From positions 62,001-126,000 of the forward strand of contig NZ_FOCK01000001.1 in NCBI RefSeq assembly GCF_900110085.1: a stretch of 64,000 nucleotides of DNA. The letters are read 5' to 3'. Below are positions 8,348-16,159 of this stretch, piece after piece (positions within the stretch are counted from its first letter, which is position 1; each line of letters begins with the position of its first letter). Position numbers and translations under genes: made by a program. The notes beneath the pieces are model-generated. The model saw only the letters and a program-made list of their open reading frames with translations. It was not told the origin of the DNA and searched no databases. This DNA is from Prevotella sp. ne3005. Lineage in GTDB: Bacteria; Bacteroidota; Bacteroidia; Bacteroidales; Bacteroidaceae.

Positions 8348-8458
8348 GTCAATTTGAGGATTTCGCAGAAAGGATGACAACCTTTATGGCCTTTATGGTC
8401 GTTTCGAGCCTCACCTTTACAAGCCATCACTCTTCGGATGTGGTGGCTTTGTTATTTT
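8348..8458 (+). ncRNA. Candidate small RNA of about 110 nt
   Basis: A consensus promoter fires into this stretch and a hairpin with a T-rich tail ends it about 110 nt later. The only frame in it (from 8332) starts before the expected transcript start and looks random. A possible inner stem pairs aaagg with ccttt near 8367-8383. It runs toward the convergent 138-aa gene, whose stop codon overlaps the terminator tail, so an antisense effect on that mRNA's 3' end is possible. I do not recognise the RNA family. Confidence 0.45.
8422..8458 (+). terminator. Terminator of the candidate small RNA
   Basis: Stem agccatcac (8422-8430) with gtggtggct (8440-8448), loop tcttcggat, then ttgttatttta. One G-T pair in the stem. 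The tail overlaps the stop codon of the convergent gene. Confidence 0.65.
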
Positions 8459-8868
8459 ACCTTGGATTGTTGTTGTGGAACCGTTATACAGTATTGTACC
8501 AGTTCCTGATTTGAGCGTTGAAGGCCTACTGTCAATTTTACATTTCCAAATTGCATCATATACAATTTCTCAAACTGCTTTTGGTTCCTTGTATTGCGTT
8601 TTGCAGGACACTCGCCTACCTTAACTGCCTTTTCTAACACTTCAGTAAGGTTCAATACTGCAAGTGTCGATTCGTATCTACGAGATGCTTTCTCGTAGGT
8701 TTCATTAATGGAGAGAAACTTTATGTGGATATATGCACCAAGGTTCTTATTCCAAATTTTCTTATCTGGATGTTCAGAAATCCATTGGGCATAATAGTCT
8801 TTTATTATTTTCTCTCTTATCTTTATCGCTTCCCTAGAACAGTCGGTAGGTATTTCTTTGAAGTCCAT
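8452..8868 (-). CDS. Conserved-looking protein of unknown function, 138 aa
   Basis: Not recognised as any characterised family. The protein is soluble, basic and Lys/Gln-rich, with no signal peptide or membrane helix. The first half (MDFKEIPTDCSREAIKIREK, then DKKIWNKNLGAYIHIKFLS) looks well folded and helical. The second half has a strand-rich segment (MQFGNVKLTVGLQRSNQELV) ending in VQYCITV. I recall similar small proteins of unknown role scattered in Bacteroidales accessory regions, but cannot name one. It is isolated in an AT-rich patch, between direct repeats at 8218 and 9137 and convergent with the candidate small RNA. The sequence is more A/T-rich than the housekeeping genes around it, which suggests transfer. 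Confidence 0.65.
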   Translation of the reverse strand: MDFKEIPTDCSREAIKIREKIIKDYYAQWISEHPDKKIWNKNLGAYIHIKFLSINETYEKASRRYESTLAVLNLTEVLEKAVKVGECPAKRNTRNQKQFEKLYMMQFGNVKLTVGLQRSNQELVQYCITVPQQQSKVK

Positions 8869-9136
8869 TTATGTTTAATCTTTATATTGTAATGCAAAAT
8901 TACTACAATTCTATAATATGGCCAAATTATTCGTTTTTGTATTTTTATTCAATTGCGAAATTGGCGATTTCGTAATTTCAGACGATTTGATTTGGCGTAA
9001 AAGTGTTGTGTATGTTTGAATCATAATCTTAAAATTAAGAGTTGAACATTCTGTCTGCAAAATTAAAGTGTTTTTCTGACACCACCAAATAAATTAGGAA
9101 TTATTTAGTTTTCGCCACCTTATTATAATATAGAGA

Positions 9137-9156
9137 TAAATCAACGAGCCCAAATT
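9137..9156. repeat. Right copy of 20-bp direct repeat
   Basis: Identical to 8218-8237 over 20 bases. After the repeat the two sequences differ (tattcatgat here against tgggcaggtt there), so the repeat ends sharply. Confidence 0.8.
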
Positions 9157-9170
9157 ATTCATGATAAATA

Positions 9171-9201
9171 TTTGGTTTTTCGATTTTTTGCACTACCTTT
9201 G
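9171..9201 (+). promoter_or_regulatory. Promoter of the DUF2461-LytTR pair
   Basis: TTTG (9171-9174), N19, TACCTTTG (9194-9201). The ATG at 9211 starts nine bases after the -7 box, so the leader is expected to be a few bases at most. This also rules out the in-frame start at 9172, which would lie in the promoter. Confidence 0.7.
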
Positions 9202-9210
9202 TGGGCGATT

Positions 9211-9924
9211 ATGGATCAGAAAAGAATCATCAGGTTTCTCCGACAGGTGATGGCGAACAACAACCGAGCCTGGTTTCAGGAGCATAAGGCGGAGTATGAG
9301 GCCGCAAAGGCAGAGTTTGAGCGTGGTGTGGCCCAGGCGATAGAGCGCGTGATAACATTCGACGAGGAGATCGTACACGTGGCGGTGAAGGACTGCACGT
9401 ACCGTTTTTATCGCGACACACGCTTCTCGGCAGATAAATCACCGTATAAGAACCACATGGGGGCCTACATCAACGCTAAAGGCAAGAAGGCCCTGCGAGG
9501 CGGCTATTACATACACCTGGAGCCCGACCACTGTCTGGTGGCGGTGGGAAACTACTGGTTGCCCACGAATATCCTGACGGCATGTCGCAACGAGATGATG
9601 GCGAACACGGCCGAGTGGCTCAGATGTGTGGAGCGCGAGGATTTCAAAGAGTATTTCGGTACGCCTCAGGGTGTGGCAGACAACGTCTCGGCGTGGGACC
9701 AGCCACAGGGCTTCGGACTGACGAAGCTGAAGACCTGCCCAGCAGGATTTCCCAAGGACTGGCCCCACGTGGACTATCTGCGCCTGAAGGATTACTGCTG
9801 CTGGCACGCCGTGAGCAATGATTTCTTCGAGGGCGACGGTTGGCTGGACGAGATAGAGAAGATGTTCCGTGCAGCGAAGCCGATGATGGACTTCATGAAT
9901 GCCGTGATCGACGACTATGAGTAG
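9211..9924 (+). CDS. DUF2461 family protein
   Basis: 237 aa. The signature is at the N-terminus (RFLRQVMANNNRAWFQEHK) followed by YRFYRDTRFSADKSPYKNH and GGYYIHLEPD, all typical of the DUF2461/TIGR02453 family, whose biochemical role is not established. No signal peptide or membrane segment; a cytosolic protein. It is 21 bp upstream of the LytTR regulator gene and on the same strand, so both should share the promoter at 9171. The start at 9211 is set by that promoter and by the family's usual N-terminus. Confidence 0.85.
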   Translation: MDQKRIIRFLRQVMANNNRAWFQEHKAEYEAAKAEFERGVAQAIERVITFDEEIVHVAVKDCTYRFYRDTRFSADKSPYKNHMGAYINAKGKKALRGGYYIHLEPDHCLVAVGNYWLPTNILTACRNEMMANTAEWLRCVEREDFKEYFGTPQGVADNVSAWDQPQGFGLTKLKTCPAGFPKDWPHVDYLRLKDYCCWHAVSNDFFEGDGWLDEIEKMFRAAKPMMDFMNAVIDDYE

Positions 9925-9945
9925 AACCAGATAAAGAACCTAACC

Positions 9946-10767
9946 ATGTCGATACTGACCAGAAAATATCCCTTTCCGCAGAGCAGCCACTGGCTGAGAG
10001 ACAGCATCATCGATAGTGCCATCGTATTCCTGATTCTCTTCCTGCTACAGCCGTTTGGATTCAACATGTATCAGGGCAACAAGCTATTGTTGGCGCTGCT
10101 GTTTGGCGCAGTGACCTTTGGGTGTTGTCTGCTGTTCGGGCAGGTGCATAAGCCTATATACCGGCGTGTGGCGACATGGCGCATCTGGCACCAGGCAGTG
10201 ACGGTGTTGCTGTTGATACTGTTGGTGAGCATCGGTAACTATCTGGTATGTTCGGTGGTGTTTGATTTCTCCATCACATTCAGTAGTTTCCTGCTGTTTC
10301 TCTACTGGACGCTGATCATCGGCGTGATCGTGACGGTGTGCTCCATCAGTTTGAGTTACTACCGCCACCTGCGCAACCAGCTGGAGATGCTGCTCGACAA
10401 GACCACGGAGCAGCAGACGGACATCAGCGTAACCATCCACGACACAAACGTGAGGGGCAACGATCTGCAGCTGCCCATCAACGACCTGCTGTATATCGAG
10501 GCACAGAAGAACAATGTGGCGGTGAGCTACATGAAGGAGGGAAAGAACATCACGACGGAGCTGCACACCACGCTGGCTGCCGTGCTTGACGACCTGAAGG
10601 ACTATGAGAACATCTTCCAGTGTCACCGCTCATTTGTGGTGAACCTGAATAATATCTCTTCGGCTCAGGGTAATTCGAACGGCTACCAGCTGAAGTTAGG
10701 AAAGTGCCCCACAATCGTGCCCGTTTCGCGTACTTACGTCCCTAAACTGCGGTCGTTTATCGCTTAG
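9946..10767 (+). CDS. Membrane-anchored LytTR-family transcription regulator
   Basis: 273 aa. Four hydrophobic helices at about residues 22-40, 48-65, 82-105 and 112-135 are followed by a short linker and a LytTR DNA-binding domain (about 175-273). The latter has NDLLYIEAQKNNVAVSYMKEG and FQCHRSFVVNLNNI, the typical LytTR strands and HRSF/VN motif. There is no receiver domain, so the membrane part probably senses the signal itself. The gene follows the DUF2461 gene by 21 bp. Its TAG stop is the first three bases of an array of four direct repeats ahead of the TonB receptor gene, which is the most likely target. The family binds direct repeats spaced about two helix turns apart. Confidence 0.9.
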   Translation: MSILTRKYPFPQSSHWLRDSIIDSAIVFLILFLLQPFGFNMYQGNKLLLALLFGAVTFGCCLLFGQVHKPIYRRVATWRIWHQAVTVLLLILLVSIGNYLVCSVVFDFSITFSSFLLFLYWTLIIGVIVTVCSISLSYYRHLRNQLEMLLDKTTEQQTDISVTIHDTNVRGNDLQLPINDLLYIEAQKNNVAVSYMKEGKNITTELHTTLAAVLDDLKDYENIFQCHRSFVVNLNNISSAQGNSNGYQLKLGKCPTIVPVSRTYVPKLRSFIA

Positions 10768-10836
10768 TCATTCGTCCTTTTTTCTAGTCATTCGTCTGGC
10801 GGATTAGTTATCTGTCAGAGGTTTTAGTCGTCTGTC
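10765..10836 (+). promoter_or_regulatory. Four 12-bp direct repeats at exact 20-bp spacing (putative LytTR boxes)
   Basis: Copies start at 10765, 10785, 10805 and 10825: TAGTCATTCGTC, TAGTCATTCGTC, TAGTTATCTGTC, TAGTCGTCTGTC, consensus TAGTYRTYYGTC. The 20-bp period puts all four on one face of the helix. The last box ends seven bases before the -33 element of the next gene, a good position for an activator. The preceding gene encodes a LytTR protein. Confidence 0.75.
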
Positions 10837-10843
10837 CCCCAAA

Positions 10844-10875
10844 TTTGGAGGGTATTGTTTTCGTGCTTATCTTTG
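10844..10875 (+). promoter_or_regulatory. Promoter of the TonB-receptor gene
   Basis: TTTG (10844-10847), N20, TATCTTTG (10868-10875). The ATG at 10880 is four bases after the box, so transcription should start at or next to the start codon. Confidence 0.7.
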
Positions 10876-10879
10876 CAGC

Positions 10880-12931
10880 ATGAAACAACAGATTGCACAT
10901 ATCATCATCATGCTGCTCACAGGCCTCAACGCCTGGAGTCAGACCACCGTTACAGGTACAGTCACCGACGGGCGCAAACCGCTCGCAGGAGCGAACGTAT
11001 TTATTATGGGAACCATCGACGGGTGTATGACCGACTCGCTGGGACGGTTCTCGTTTAAGACCAGCCAGACGGGTGAGCTCACTCTGCGCGCCACGTTTAT
11101 GGGATTCGAAGACTACACGCTGACCACCACACAGCCCACAGGACTGACCATCCGCATGAAGGAGCGGGCCACAGCCATCGACGAGGTGGTGGTGACAGCC
11201 AGCACCTACAGCTTCGGAAAGAGCGACCATTTCAAGACGATGGATGCCCACGACGTGGTGATGAGCGGCAACTCGTGTGGTGACATCGTGGCAGCCCTGC
11301 AGTCGTTGCCTGGCACACAGAAGGTGGGCGAGGACGGAAAGCTGTACGTTCGTGGCGGTGAGAGCGACGAATGCCAGACTTTCGTGAATGGCATGCACGT
11401 GCTCGTTCCTTATTCTACAAACGTGGAGAACACCGCCTCACGAGGACGTTTCTCGCCTTTCCTCTTCAAGGGCATCAACTTTTCTCTGGGAGGCTATAGC
11501 GGTGAGTACGGACAGGCCCTCTCGTCGGTGTTGCCCATGGAGACCACCGATGTGGCTACAGGCGACAAGCTGGGTGTGAGCGGATCGCTCGTGGACTGGA
11601 ACATTGGCGGTACGAAGGCCTTCAGCAAGAGTAGCCTGTCGTTTAATGCCGACTTGACGAGCATGGATATCTACAATGCCCTTTCCCCCGACCGTTTCGA
11701 GTGGACACGTCCCTACCGTAAGCTCTCGGCTGAGGCGCAGTATAAGGCGGATTTCTCATCGGCCACGGTGCTGAAGACGTATGTGGGCTACGACCTGACC
11801 TCAGTAGGACAGCATATTGACGAGCGCAGCCTGTCGATGACGGAGCACAACGTCTATGCCAACGCCACGTTGAAGACGAACATTGGCCACGGCTACACGC
11901 TCTTTGCAGGCATGGCCAACTCGACGGTGATCAACCATATCGACGACGCACTCACCCTGGGCGACCACTATGAGAACACACGCAACGAGGTACACCTGAA
12001 GGGGGAGCTGAGGAAGGTATTTTCACCTGTGCTGAAATGGTCGGCAGGGGTGGAGGATTATATCCGCCACAGCACGAAGCGCTATGAGGGCGATGGCTAC
12101 GGACTGGACTACCAGCTGCTGGCTGCCCATACGGACGCCCAGCTGCGTCTGGTGCCAAAGCTGTTTCTGAACCTCTCGGCCCGTCTGGAGAACGCCACCT
12201 ACGACGGCCGTTGGCTGCTGATGCCACGCGCCACGCTGAGCTATGTGCCCAACAAGCGTTTCCAGCTGTCGGCCATGGTGGGGTGCTACAGTCAGACAGC
12301 CAACGACGAGTATATCGCCATGAGTGGCGAGACACTGCGACAGAGCACTGCCGACCATGCCATCCTGAGTATGCAGTACAGCACCAACGGCACGCTGCTG
12401 CGCATAGAGCCTTACTACAAGAAGTACCGCCATCTGCCTCTGCTGCGCGAGGGCATCTATACCGCCGAGGGCTACGGCACAAGCAGAGGACTGGACATCT
12501 TCGTGGAGAACCACTCGCTGGTGAAGCATCTGACCACCACCCTCTCCTACTCGTTCAACGACTCAGAACGGCTCTATCTCGACTATGCCACGCCACAGAC
12601 ACCCCACTACGCCTCGCGCCACAACCTGCGCCTGTCGCTGAAATACGCCCTTGGCAAGACCATCATCGGACTCTCAGAGTCGTATGCCAGCAAGCGCCAC
12701 TACGCCAACGGCGATACACCTTATTATAATAGTATAGACGCGAACATCACATGGCTGGTGAGTCCGAAGGTGATTGTCTACACCTCGCTGAACAATATCC
12801 TGGGGCGCACCAACATCTTCGGCTACGAAGCCGACGGTAAGGCCATCACAGCCAACAGAGACCGTTTCTTCTATATCGGCATTTTTGTTTCACTTAAAAA
12901 TAATAAAGCGTATGACATTTCAAATTTTTAA
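10880..12931 (+). CDS. TonB-dependent outer-membrane receptor with N-terminal carboxypeptidase-like domain
   Basis: 683 aa. Signal peptide (to NAWSQ, about residue 21), then a carboxypeptidase-D regulatory-like beta-sandwich (TVTGTVTDGRKPLAGANVFI to LTIRMKE), then a plug domain (EVVVTASTY, DIVAALQSLPGTQKVGEDGK, LYVRGGESDECQTFVNGMHV) and a beta-barrel ending in FYIGIFVSLKNNKAYDISNF. It is shorter than SusC proteins and has no SusD partner, so it is probably a siderophore/metal or small-ligand receptor; the ligand cannot be read from sequence. The final phenylalanine fits outer-membrane insertion. The next gene overlaps its 3' end by 20 bp, so the two are translated together. The LytTR repeats lie immediately upstream. 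Confidence 0.9.
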   Translation: MKQQIAHIIIMLLTGLNAWSQTTVTGTVTDGRKPLAGANVFIMGTIDGCMTDSLGRFSFKTSQTGELTLRATFMGFEDYTLTTTQPTGLTIRMKERATAIDEVVVTASTYSFGKSDHFKTMDAHDVVMSGNSCGDIVAALQSLPGTQKVGEDGKLYVRGGESDECQTFVNGMHVLVPYSTNVENTASRGRFSPFLFKGINFSLGGYSGEYGQALSSVLPMETTDVATGDKLGVSGSLVDWNIGGTKAFSKSSLSFNADLTSMDIYNALSPDRFEWTRPYRKLSAEAQYKADFSSATVLKTYVGYDLTSVGQHIDERSLSMTEHNVYANATLKTNIGHGYTLFAGMANSTVINHIDDALTLGDHYENTRNEVHLKGELRKVFSPVLKWSAGVEDYIRHSTKRYEGDGYGLDYQLLAAHTDAQLRLVPKLFLNLSARLENATYDGRWLLMPRATLSYVPNKRFQLSAMVGCYSQTANDEYIAMSGETLRQSTADHAILSMQYSTNGTLLRIEPYYKKYRHLPLLREGIYTAEGYGTSRGLDIFVENHSLVKHLTTTLSYSFNDSERLYLDYATPQTPHYASRHNLRLSLKYALGKTIIGLSESYASKRHYANGDTPYYNSIDANITWLVSPKVIVYTSLNNILGRTNIFGYEADGKAITANRDRFFYIGIFVSLKNNKAYDISNF

Positions 12932-13439
12932 TCATCGTGTGTTAGCCATCGCCCTTTTCATGATGGCATCAGTGTGTGTGAATGCCCAGCAGTCTGCCTC
13001 CATGCAGCAGCTGATAGGCCAGTCGTTAATGAAGATCGAGCAGCAGAAGCCTGAGACGTTTCTGAACTGCGTGGCAGAGATGAAGCGTATCGACGCGATG
13101 TATCCTGACAGCGTGGCACCCAAGTATCAGATGGCACTGCAGAGTCTCTACTACGCCGTGCTGAATCCACAGGCAGAGCCTACGGAGGGGCTGCTGGCAG
13201 AGACGGAGCAGACCATCGCCAAGATGGAGACGATGGCGAAGGCAGACCAGAGCGATCTCTGCACGCTGAAGGGATTCCTCTATATGGTGCGCATCGTACA
13301 GGACCCTGCCCAGAACGGACAGCGTTACTACATGCAGGTGATGGAGAACTACGAGAAGGCGCTGAAGCTGAACCCTGCCAACGAGTTGGCCAGACAGCTG
13401 CAGGAGAAGTTCTTTGAGGGCATGAGACAACAGCAATAA
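12912..13439 (+). CDS. Small secreted TPR-like protein, partner of the TonB receptor
   Basis: 175 aa from ATG 12912. Signal peptide MTFQIFNHRVLAIALFMMAS to VNAQ. The mature part is helical with TPR-like features (MQQLIGQSLMKIEQQKPETF, YMQVMENYEKALKLNPANE), so it is probably a periplasmic helper. The start lies 20 bp inside the receptor gene in another frame, which suggests coupled translation; an earlier in-frame ATG at 12885 would add unlikely residues before the signal peptide. A strong terminator follows. The role in the receptor system is inferred from position only. Confidence 0.75.
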   Translation: MTFQIFNHRVLAIALFMMASVCVNAQQSASMQQLIGQSLMKIEQQKPETFLNCVAEMKRIDAMYPDSVAPKYQMALQSLYYAVLNPQAEPTEGLLAETEQTIAKMETMAKADQSDLCTLKGFLYMVRIVQDPAQNGQRYYMQVMENYEKALKLNPANELARQLQEKFFEGMRQQQ

Positions 13440-13440
13440 A

Positions 13441-13466
13441 AAAATCGGGGCGCAGGCCCCGATTTT
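13441..13466. terminator. Bidirectional terminator between convergent genes
   Basis: Perfect 11-bp stem aaaatcggggc / gccccgatttt with a four-base loop. A runs on the left and T runs on the right serve both the receptor operon and the glycogen operon. Confidence 0.9.
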
Positions 13467-13468
13467 CT

Positions 13469-14839
13469 TTACTTCTTAGCAGCAGCTTTCTTGGCTGCCG
13501 GCTTCTTGGCGGCAGGCTTCTTCTCTGCCTTGGGCTTGGCGCCCTCGAGTTTCTCGAGGCGGGCTTTCAGGCGAGTGATCTCCTTGTCTTTCATCTCAAT
13601 CTCATCACCCTGGTTCTTGATGGTGGTGAGCAGGCCTTCGAGCTCATCGTTGTCGATGTCGAGCGGATAGAGGGCGTTGACTCTGTTGATGAAGTCGCCA
13701 AGAATATTCATGTAGTTGGTGAAGGCATCAAACGGTCCGGTGTAGATGCCACGATCGAGACCCACATTAGAGGGCTTGGTGGTCATGAAGCGGAAGTTGT
13801 TGGAAGCCTGCAGATAATCCCAGTCCTGATTGATGCGGGGATCGTTGGCGATGCGCAGACGATCGGCCACAGAGTAGAGCTTGTTGAAAGCCTCGTGCTG
13901 CATGGCGTTACCCAACCAGCAGCTGCAGTCGCGCTCCTCGTCGACCCAAGAGAGGGTGTCGGGCACGTCAAGCTGGCTCACGCTCTTGCAGGCCTTGCAG
14001 ATCTCCGTAGGCGTAGAGAAGGTGATGCCTTTCTCCTTGGCGCATGCGGGCAGGGCGTGGATGAAGTCGAGGATGTTGCTGCTGAGCGGCTGGGCGATAC
14101 CCAGGGCAGAGAGCTCCATGAAGATGTTGATGATCTGCTCTTCCTCGGGCAGGCGGGCGATACGGTCGATATAAGAATCGGCAAAGAGGGGATAACCGTC
14201 CCACTCAGAGTTGTTGAAGCGCAGGGAGATATCATCCGACAGCTCGATGTCGCGGAGCAACAGCTTGAGGTTGGGAGCCTGGTTGCAGTGGTAGACATAG
14301 TGGGGCGACTTCCAGCCGAGCACGTGTTTGGCACCCTCGGTGAGCATACCCTTGAAGCCCATGGCTGCAATCTGGGCACCGATGTCGTCGCTGTAGATAA
14401 GCGAAGAGTTGCGGGCCACGGTAGGCTTCTTGCCAAAGAGCTCTTCGATCTTGGCTGACTGCTTCTTCACGTCGAGAGCGAAGGTGTCGGGATTGGCCAG
14501 TGAAGAGAGGCCGTGGCTGTAGGGCTCAGCGAGGAACTCCACACAACCCGTCTCGTTCATCTCCTGCAACTTGGCGATAACCTGCGGTGCATGCATCTCA
14601 AGCTGCTCGATACCTGTACCAGAGAGTGAGAAGGCCACCTTGAAGTACTTGCCGTTCTCCTTGATCATGTCGTGGAGCGTGTTCAGCGCGGGCATATAGC
14701 TGCGCTCGGCGATGTCGGTGATGCTACGCTCGTTCTCGTAGTCGTCGTAGTAATAGTGATCGGTACCGATATCGAAGAAACGGTAACGCTTCAGATGAAT
14801 AATCTGATGTATCTCGAAATATAAACAAATCGTTTTCAT
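13469..14839 (-). CDS. GH57-family alpha-amylase-like glycosidase with Lys/Ala-rich tail
   Basis: 456 aa. GH57 hallmarks: an N-terminal strand ICLYFEIHQ and EFLAEPYSHGLSSLA, where Glu105 fits the catalytic nucleophile position; a second acidic site lies near SLIYSDDIG (about 145-152). No signal peptide, so it is cytoplasmic and should act on stored alpha-glucan. Residues about 405-435 are a heptad-like coiled coil (IKNQGDEIEMKDKEITRLKA), and the last 20-odd residues are Lys/Ala/Pro repeats (AKKPAAKK) like histone H1 tails. It is third in the operon after the debranching enzyme and glycogen synthase genes, separated from the latter by a GTAAAAAG repeat. Confidence 0.88.
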   Translation of the reverse strand: MKTICLYFEIHQIIHLKRYRFFDIGTDHYYYDDYENERSITDIAERSYMPALNTLHDMIKENGKYFKVAFSLSGTGIEQLEMHAPQVIAKLQEMNETGCVEFLAEPYSHGLSSLANPDTFALDVKKQSAKIEELFGKKPTVARNSSLIYSDDIGAQIAAMGFKGMLTEGAKHVLGWKSPHYVYHCNQAPNLKLLLRDIELSDDISLRFNNSEWDGYPLFADSYIDRIARLPEEEQIINIFMELSALGIAQPLSSNILDFIHALPACAKEKGITFSTPTEICKACKSVSQLDVPDTLSWVDEERDCSCWLGNAMQHEAFNKLYSVADRLRIANDPRINQDWDYLQASNNFRFMTTKPSNVGLDRGIYTGPFDAFTNYMNILGDFINRVNALYPLDIDNDELEGLLTTIKNQGDEIEMKDKEITRLKARLEKLEGAKPKAEKKPAAKKPAAKKAAAKK

Positions 14840-14842
14840 AAC

Positions 14843-14878
14843 TTTTACTTTTTTACCTTTTTACTTTTTTACCTTTTA
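14843..14878. repeat. GTAAAAAG microrepeat between the GH57 and glycogen synthase genes
   Basis: Tandem copies of ttttactttttt / accttttta, the reverse complement of the unit at 1988-2030. It fills the whole gap and runs to the stop codon of the upstream gene. Confidence 0.75.
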
Positions 14879-16147
14879 TTCTTCCCATCCGAGGGTGCGG
14901 CGATAGAGTGTACGGATCCAGCGACCTACCTTCTCCCATGTGATCTGATCGACCTCGCGTTTGCCCTCTTCCTTCAGATACTGGAAGAGCGACTCGTTGT
15001 GGCAGATAGAATAGATGGCATCGGCCAGAGCGTGGATATCCCAATAGTCTACCTTGATACAGTTGTCGAGGATCTCAGCACAGCCCGACTGCTTCGAGAT
15101 GATCGAAGGCGTGCCGCACTGCATGGCCTCCAGCGGAGAGATACCAAACGGCTCAGAGACGGAGGGCATCACATAGACATCACTGTCCTTCAGGCACTCA
15201 TAAACCTGTTTGCCGCGCATGAAGCCAGGGAAGTGGAAACGGTCGGCGATGCCGCGCTCAGCAGCGAGCTGGATCATCGCATCCATCATATCACCAGAGC
15301 CTGCCATGCAGAAACGCACGTTACGGGTACGGTGGAGCACCATCGTGGCAGCCTCAACGAAGTATTCCGGACCCTTCTGCATGGTGATACGACCCAGGAA
15401 GGTGACCACCTTCTCCTTGCCCGTATGGTCGGGACGAGGGATGGCCTGATACTCATCGGGCAACGGATAAACGGCGTTATGAACCGTGAAGCACTTACGA
15501 GGATCCTGATGATACTGGTTGATGACCGTCTGGCGCGTCAGCTCTGACACACACATGATACAGTCGGCCCAGTCCATACCGTTCTTCTCGATGCTGTAGA
15601 CGGTGGGGTTCACCTTACCACGGCTGCGGTCGAAGTCGGTGGCATGCACGTGGATACACAGAGGCTTGCCACTCACCTGCTTGGCGTGGATGCCTGCAGG
15701 GAAGGTGAGCCAGTCGTGGGCATGGATGATATCAAACTCCTCAGCGCGGGCCACCTGACCAGCAATGATCGAGTAGTTGTTGATTTCCTCGTGCAGATTG
15801 CCAGGATAACCACCAGCGAACTCCATCGCACCAAGGTCGTTGACGTTCATATAGTTGAAGTCGGCATAGATATGTTCACGGAGCTTGAAATAATAGTCGG
15901 GATCCATGATGTTACCCACACGATTCTTCACATAGTCATAGTCCACATCGCGCCAGGCGATGGGCACAGCGTTCATGGCGACGATACGGCAGGCGTGCTG
16001 GCTCTCATCACCAAAGGGATGAGGCAGGCAGAGCACCGTTTCGATGTCGCCCTGGGCCTTCAAGCCCTCAGAGATACCATAGTTAGCAGTGGCGAGTCCA
16101 CCAAATACGTGAGGAGGATACTCCCATCCAAACATTAATACTTTCAT
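14876..16147 (-). CDS. GT4-type glycogen synthase / alpha-glucan glycosyltransferase
   Basis: 423 aa. The N-terminal MKVLMFGWEYPPHVFGGLA is the nucleotide-sugar transferase start seen in glycogen synthase-like GT4/GT5 proteins. FDIIHAHDWLTFPAG is the acceptor-side histidine motif. The C-terminal half has VVTFLGRITMQKGPEYFVEA and MPSVSEPFGISPLEAMQCG with the catalytic E-x7-E. It elongates alpha-1,4-glucan from a sugar nucleotide. It sits between the debranching enzyme (12 bp upstream) and GH57, as in the glycogen clusters of other Bacteroidales. ADP- or UDP-glucose preference cannot be read here. Confidence 0.88.
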   Translation of the reverse strand: MKVLMFGWEYPPHVFGGLATANYGISEGLKAQGDIETVLCLPHPFGDESQHACRIVAMNAVPIAWRDVDYDYVKNRVGNIMDPDYYFKLREHIYADFNYMNVNDLGAMEFAGGYPGNLHEEINNYSIIAGQVARAEEFDIIHAHDWLTFPAGIHAKQVSGKPLCIHVHATDFDRSRGKVNPTVYSIEKNGMDWADCIMCVSELTRQTVINQYHQDPRKCFTVHNAVYPLPDEYQAIPRPDHTGKEKVVTFLGRITMQKGPEYFVEAATMVLHRTRNVRFCMAGSGDMMDAMIQLAAERGIADRFHFPGFMRGKQVYECLKDSDVYVMPSVSEPFGISPLEAMQCGTPSIISKQSGCAEILDNCIKVDYWDIHALADAIYSICHNESLFQYLKEEGKREVDQITWEKVGRWIRTLYRRTLGWEE

Positions 16148-16159
16148 AGACGTTCCTCC

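Larger units (their letters stand above)
8869..9210. other. Non-coding AT-rich gap with right direct repeat and promoter
   Basis: No gene is visible. It holds the second 20-bp direct repeat at 9137-9156 and, at its end, the promoter of the DUF2461 gene: TTTG 9171-9174, 19 bp, TACCTTTG 9194-9201. The rest is AT-rich sequence without clear hairpins. Confidence 0.6.

Noticed and set aside
8332..8514. 60-codon frame in the candidate small RNA region
   Set aside because: Starts upstream of the expected transcript start and overlaps the terminator; sequence looks random.
12885..12911. Upstream start for the small secreted TPR-like protein
   Set aside because: Would put extra residues before the signal peptide; ATG 12912 fits better.
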